9,261 nt of DNA from an uncultured Kiloniellales bacterium (GTDB lineage: Bacteria; Pseudomonadota; Alphaproteobacteria; Kiloniellales; JAKSDN01): contig CAMYMY010000251.1 of NCBI GenBank assembly GCA_947259625.1, positions 1 through 9,261 of the forward strand, in the 5' to 3' direction. The notes under the pieces are model-generated. The model ran no database searches and was not told where the DNA came from. It saw only the letters and a program-made list of their open reading frames with translations. Positions 7,021-9,261 of the stretch are shown here, piece after piece. Position numbers and translations under genes: made by a program. Within the stretch, counting starts at the first letter, position 1. The number at the start of each line of letters is the position of its first letter.

Positions 7021-7111
7021 ACGCCGGCCGGTCGCCTCCGCTCCCTTGGCTTCGCGAGTCTTTCGTAGCTCAGACGCCGGGCGGTCACCTCCGCTCCCTT
7101 GGCTTCGCTCG
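7021..7111. repeat. two 38-base direct repeats, 53-base period
   Basis: Copies at 7021-7058 and 7074-7111 share CTCCGCTCCCTTGGCTTCGC exactly and differ at about four positions overall (for example GGCCGGTCG against GGGCGGTCA). They lie in the intergenic region between spmAB and the cold-shock gene and end just before inverted-repeat element C. No reading frame or RNA gene is apparent. Confidence 0.7.
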
Positions 7112-7119
7112 CATAAGCT

Positions 7120-7193
7120 GGGTCAGACTCGATTTAAACTGTGGAGCTCTCCGCGATTCCTCCCGGCGCCGAGATTAAATCGAGTCTGACCCC
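7120..7193. repeat. inverted-repeat element C (REPIN/MITE-like)
   Basis: Arms of 18 perfect bases, GGGTCAGACTCGATTTAA at 7120-7137 and its complement at 7175-7192, enclose 37 bases. The right arm has a fourth outer C, giving a GGGGTC outer end on the minus strand; the left arm has only three Gs. The element ends 13 bases from the cold-shock gene stop, so in its RNA it would form a hairpin and could act as a terminator or 3' stabiliser. It encodes nothing recognisable. Its outer G-run and AT-rich inner end match the layout of elements A and B. Confidence 0.7.
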
Positions 7194-7206
7194 AATTTCG
7201 CGCGTG

Positions 7207-7416
7207 TTACTCGACCAAACTCAGGTTGTCGGCCGCGGTGCGTCCGTCGCGTCCCGGGGACACCTCGAACTCGACCTTCTGGCCTTCGGAGAGCCCGCGC
7301 AGGCCGGCGCGCTGCACCGCCGATATGTGAACGAATACGTCCTTCGAGCCATCGTCCGGGGCGATGAAGCCGAAGCCCTTGGTCGTGTTGAACCACTTGA
7401 CGGTTCCGGTAATCAT
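7207..7416 (-). CDS. cold-shock protein, CspA family
   Basis: A 69-residue single cold-shock domain that binds single-stranded nucleic acid and would act as an RNA chaperone in the cytoplasm. The start MITGTVKWFNTTKGFGFI carries the RNA-binding motif RNP1 (KGFGFI, 13-18). VFVHI at 27-31 is RNP2, and the Trp and Phe of KWFN are the conserved stacking residues. Length is typical for the family. The ATG at 7416 is preceded by AAGGAGAT, a strong ribosome binding site. The gene stands alone, with a leader of more than 100 bases if the promoter proposed upstream is right. The paralogue cannot be told from sequence alone, so no numbered csp name is given. Cold induction is not shown by the sequence. 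Confidence 0.95.
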   Translation of the reverse strand: MITGTVKWFNTTKGFGFIAPDDGSKDVFVHISAVQRAGLRGLSEGQKVEFEVSPGRDGRTAADNLSLVE

Positions 7417-7548
7417 ATTCGAAGATCTCCTTGAAGGCTGCGCACTTGGCCGAGGCCGGGTCGGGCGGCGGGACGGACGCGCGTCCGCCCATCCATTGGG
7501 GTTCGAGAAGGCTGTCTCAGTGAGGCGTGCTCCACAATCCGTCGCGGC

Positions 7549-7578
7549 GTTCTAACCCGAGGCCGGCCCCGGGCTCAA
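7549..7578 (-). promoter_or_regulatory. possible promoter of the cold-shock gene
   Basis: On the minus strand, TTGAGC (7578-7573) and TAGAAC (7554-7549) are separated by 18 bases, each matching four of six consensus positions. Start near 7542 would give a leader of about 125 bases, a length common for cspA-type mRNAs. A 14-base palindrome (CGGACGCGCGTCCG, 7474-7487) lies in that leader. The boxes are weak, so this is only a candidate. Confidence 0.3.
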
Positions 7579-7609
7579 GCTTTCTCTCGCCGTGGAAGAC
7601 TCGGGGATA

Positions 7610-7960
7610 CTAGTCGAAATACCGGGAGAGCTTGGCCCGCGTCGCCGCGTCCATCTCGGCGAAGGCGCCGACCAGCTTCCGCGCCTCGGGATCGACCCGC
7701 ACCATCATGGCCTTGCAGGCGAACGCGAAGGCCCGGCCGTCGCCGGGTTCGACCGTGAAGGTGATGTCCACCCGGTCACCCGCCTTGCGGTCGCCCGCGT
7801 AGGACTCGGCCAGGAAGCCGCTGTAGCTCCAGTTCACGATCGGATAGGCCCGACCGTCGATCTCGACCGTTCCGCCGGGCGCGGCCTTGCGTGCCTCGCG
7901 GCGCCTGTCCGCCTCCGGCTCCCCGGTTCGGGTAAACCTGGCGAAGAGAGTGTTCAACAT
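7610..7960 (-). CDS. single-domain PilZ protein
   Basis: A small cytoplasmic protein of 116 residues, starting MLNTLFARFTRTGEPEADRR. PilZ domains bind cyclic di-GMP and pass the signal to motility, envelope or polysaccharide systems. The RxxxR motif is present at residues 20-24 (within RRREARK) and the second motif (D/N)xSxxG at 43-48 (NWSYSG), so ligand binding is likely. The rest is a short beta-barrel with a C-terminal helix (DAATRAKLSRYFD). The ATG at 7960 was chosen because the protein then starts naturally and GAGGG lies 10 bases upstream. An in-frame ATG at 7981 would add seven residues (MHEGRRA). The gene is divergent from a second PilZ gene. The target is unknown. Confidence 0.85.
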   Translation of the reverse strand: MLNTLFARFTRTGEPEADRRREARKAAPGGTVEIDGRAYPIVNWSYSGFLAESYAGDRKAGDRVDITFTVEPGDGRAFAFACKAMMVRVDPEARKLVGAFAEMDAATRAKLSRYFD

Positions 7961-8052
7961 GGCTCGTCTGCCCTCATGCAACTGGCTCTCATGCGACCCG
8001 CGGGCGCCGGCGGAACAGCATGCTTCCGGTTGTGGAAGCTAAGCGGCAATCC

Positions 8053-8068
8053 GTTAAGAGTCCGATAA
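8053..8068 (-). promoter_or_regulatory. CtrA-like box facing the minus-strand PilZ gene
   Basis: On the minus strand the sequence is TTAT-CGGACTC-TTAAC, one mismatch from the CtrA consensus TTAA-N7-TTAAC. It lies about 93 bases upstream of the PilZ ATG at 7960, with the conserved TTAAC half on the side of that gene. CtrA is the cell-cycle and motility response regulator of alphaproteobacteria. Confidence 0.4.
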
Positions 8069-8101
8069 CTCGGCCCGCTGGGAAGGCGTGCGGGACAGGC
8101 G

Positions 8102-8117
8102 TTAACCGGCCCTTAAC
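8102..8117 (+). promoter_or_regulatory. exact CtrA box upstream of the plus-strand PilZ gene
   Basis: TTAA-CCGGCCC-TTAAC fits the full CtrA consensus TTAA-N7-TTAAC without mismatch. Because the flanking bases are also symmetric it reads as a full box on the other strand too. It lies 60 bases upstream of the ATG at 8177, a usual distance for a promoter-overlapping site. Regulation by CtrA is inferred from the motif. Confidence 0.55.
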
Positions 8118-8176
8118 CATGACCCGACTAATGGTTCTTGCAAGGAATCCGCCGGCCGCCCCTTGGAGAGCCCGCC

Positions 8177-8518
8177 ATGACCACACCGCCGAAAGACGAC
8201 CCCGATCGCCGCTGTTCCAGCCGGCTGGCCCCGGACAGCCCGACCACCATCACGCTGAGCGCGGGCGACCGGCGTTACGACTGCAAGATCGAGAACATCT
8301 CCCTCACGGGCATCAAGCTGCGCCTGGTCAGCAAGCTGCCGGCCGCCGACACGGTCGAGCTCGAGCACAGGGCCGGGGGCCGGTTCCAGGGCACGCCGGT
8401 CTGGCGCAGCCGCGACGCCGTCGGCATCGCGTTCCAACATCCCGAAAGGCGCCTGGAGCGGGCCCTGCAGTGCATCTCCATCCTGGTCAATCCCGACCTC
8501 GATCTCACGGTCTACTGA
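8177..8518 (+). CDS. single-domain PilZ protein
   Basis: A 113-residue cytoplasmic protein, starting MTTPPKDDPDRRCSSRLAPD. Both cyclic di-GMP motifs are present: RxxxR at residues 12-16 (RCSSR) and NxSxxG in ENISLTG near 38-43. The barrel continues through KLRLVSKLPAADTVELEH and GTPVWRSRDAVGIAF, and an amphipathic tail follows (ERRLERALQCISILV). The ATG at 8177 has GGAG 8 bases upstream; an in-frame TTG at 8138 would add 13 residues without a good ribosome site. It is divergent from the other PilZ gene but is not a close copy of it, as the two share little beyond the motifs. An exact CtrA box precedes it, which hints at cell-cycle or motility control. The target is unknown. Confidence 0.88.
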   Translation: MTTPPKDDPDRRCSSRLAPDSPTTITLSAGDRRYDCKIENISLTGIKLRLVSKLPAADTVELEHRAGGRFQGTPVWRSRDAVGIAFQHPERRLERALQCISILVNPDLDLTVY

Positions 8519-8531
8519 GCCCGAGGACATC

Positions 8532-8554
8532 GGCCGGCGCCCCCCGGCCCGGCC
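8532..8554 (+). terminator. possible GC-rich hairpin after the plus-strand PilZ gene
   Basis: GGCCGG (8532-8537) can pair with CCGGCC (8549-8554) over an 11-base loop, starting 13 bases after the stop codon. There is no T-tract. In sequence this GC-rich such stems arise by chance, so support is weak. Confidence 0.25.
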
Positions 8555-8697
8555 ATACAATTGCCTTGATTCCGCCCTTTAAAAGCCCGGCGCGACTCCC
8601 TTTATCTAACTGATATTCCAGGATTTTTCTTGGCGGCGGGCAAGTGCGCCCGGCGCCCGGCACTGTTCGTGACGGTTGCTCTCGAGACGGTGGGAAC

Positions 8698-9261
8698 ATG
8701 GCTCAGCCACGCCCTGCGCGGCGACGCAAGCAGACCAAGAGGCAGCAGAGGTCGGCCGACCACGTCGGGCGCGGGCTGCTCGCCCGGGCGGTCCGTGGGA
8801 CCGGCCGGCTGCTCTGGTGGGCGCTCCGCGGCCTCGGCGTGGCCGGTCGGGCGCTCGCCCGCAGCCCATCGGTCCACGCCACGCTCGATCTCGCCCGCCG
8901 GGGCCTGTCCGCGCTGGGCGAACGCATTCGGGAGGCCGCCGCGAGGTTCAGCGCCTGGCTGCACCGGCGTTTCGGCCGGCCGATCACGGTCGGCCTGGCC
9001 GGCTTCGCCTTCCTCGGCCTCGCCCTGACGCCCGAGCGCGTGCCGCTCTACCAGGGCGCCGACTGGGCCGGCGACCTGGAGTGCCTGGCCATGAACATCT
9101 ATCACGAGGCGCGCAACGAGCCCGAAGCGGGCAAGCTGGCGGTCGGCCACGTGGTCATGAACCGCGTGTCCGACCCGCGCTTCCCCGGCACCGTCTGCGG
9201 GGTGGTCATGCAGGGCGGCCCGAAGCCCCGCCACGGCTGCCAGTTCTCCTGGTGGTGCGAC
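8698..9261 (+). CDS. SleB/CwlJ-type cell-wall hydrolase, N-terminal part, cut by window edge
   Basis: 188 residues are visible and the frame is still open at the window end. Residues 1-95 are strongly basic and Arg/Ala/Leu-rich (MAQPRPARRRKQTKRQQ...), with no recognised domain. A single hydrophobic segment at about 96-111 (ITVGLAGFAFLGLALT) should anchor the protein in the inner membrane with the enzyme domain in the periplasm. The Hydrolase_2 domain starts near 127 with ECLAMNIYHEARNEPEAGK, where Glu137 matches the catalytic position of SleB-type lytic enzymes, then VGHVVMNRVSDPRFPGTVCGVV and CQFSWWCD. In spore formers SleB degrades cortex peptidoglycan; in non-sporulating proteobacteria relatives are thought to act in wall remodelling. 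The ATG at 8698 has GGTGG just upstream. Catalytic detail is inferred from the family. Confidence 0.88.
   Translation, partial: MAQPRPARRRKQTKRQQRSADHVGRGLLARAVRGTGRLLWWALRGLGVAGRALARSPSVHATLDLARRGLSALGERIREAAARFSAWLHRRFGRPITVGLAGFAFLGLALTPERVPLYQGADWAGDLECLAMNIYHEARNEPEAGKLAVGHVVMNRVSDPRFPGTVCGVVMQGGPKPRHGCQFSWWCD

Noticed and set aside
7021..7111. CRISPR array or tRNA in the repeat region
   Set aside because: Only two repeat copies with a 15-base spacer, no further units, and no cloverleaf or anticodon arm could be drawn.
8560..8625. Promoter for the SleB-type gene
   Set aside because: The AT-rich patch (TTGATT, TTTAAAA, TTTATC) offers fragments of boxes but no pair with 16-18 base spacing, so none is called.
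8602..9234. 210-codon minus-strand open frame opposite the SleB-type gene
   Set aside because: The plus frame has a clear hydrolase domain with YHEARNE and a membrane anchor; the minus frame is Ala/Gly/Arg-rich shadow.

Overview
The window is a high-GC chromosomal segment that reads like an alphaproteobacterium, most likely of a Rhodospirillales-like group. The reasons are GC-rich coding with strong third-position GC, protein sequences that resemble that group's fatty-acid genes from memory, and TTAA-N7-TTAA sites of the CtrA type upstream of a gene. No database search was possible, so this placement is an inference.

Positions 1-5475, all on the minus strand, form a fatty-acid uptake and beta-oxidation cluster. 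In transcription order it holds a FadL-type outer-membrane transporter (4087-5475), a FadD-type long-chain acyl-CoA ligase (2280-3986), a MerR-family regulator (1662-2093), a FadA-type thiolase (548-1658) and the N-terminal part of a FadB-type 3-hydroxyacyl-CoA dehydrogenase (1-548, cut by the window edge). The regulator, thiolase and dehydrogenase are tightly packed (3-base gap, then a TGATG overlap) and sit behind a recognisable sigma70-type promoter flanked by a perfect palindrome. Together the genes cover import, CoA activation and two steps of the beta-oxidation spiral. The thiolase reading frame is broken near 1541-1552 by what looks like a small deletion with a frameshift.

Positions 5476-6958 hold a divergent plus-strand gene for a fused SpmA-SpmB (Gate-domain) membrane protein. 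Its interdomain linker contains a pair of palindromic repeats that is translated in frame. Positions 6959-7206 are intergenic and hold a possible terminator, a 38-base direct repeat and an inverted-repeat element. A CspA-type cold-shock gene follows on the minus strand (7207-7416).

Positions 7610-8518 hold two divergent single-domain PilZ genes with two CtrA-like boxes between them. The window ends inside a plus-strand SleB-type cell-wall hydrolase gene (8698 onward).

The least ordinary signal is a set of three short non-coding elements (2169-2275, 6267-6341, 7120-7193). Each is a pair of inverted or self-palindromic copies whose outer end carries a GGGGAC or GGGTC core and whose inner end is AT-rich. 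They differ in sequence but share this design, which resembles REP/REPIN-like elements mobilised in trans. One lies between fadD and merR, one inside a coding sequence, and one just after the cold-shock gene.
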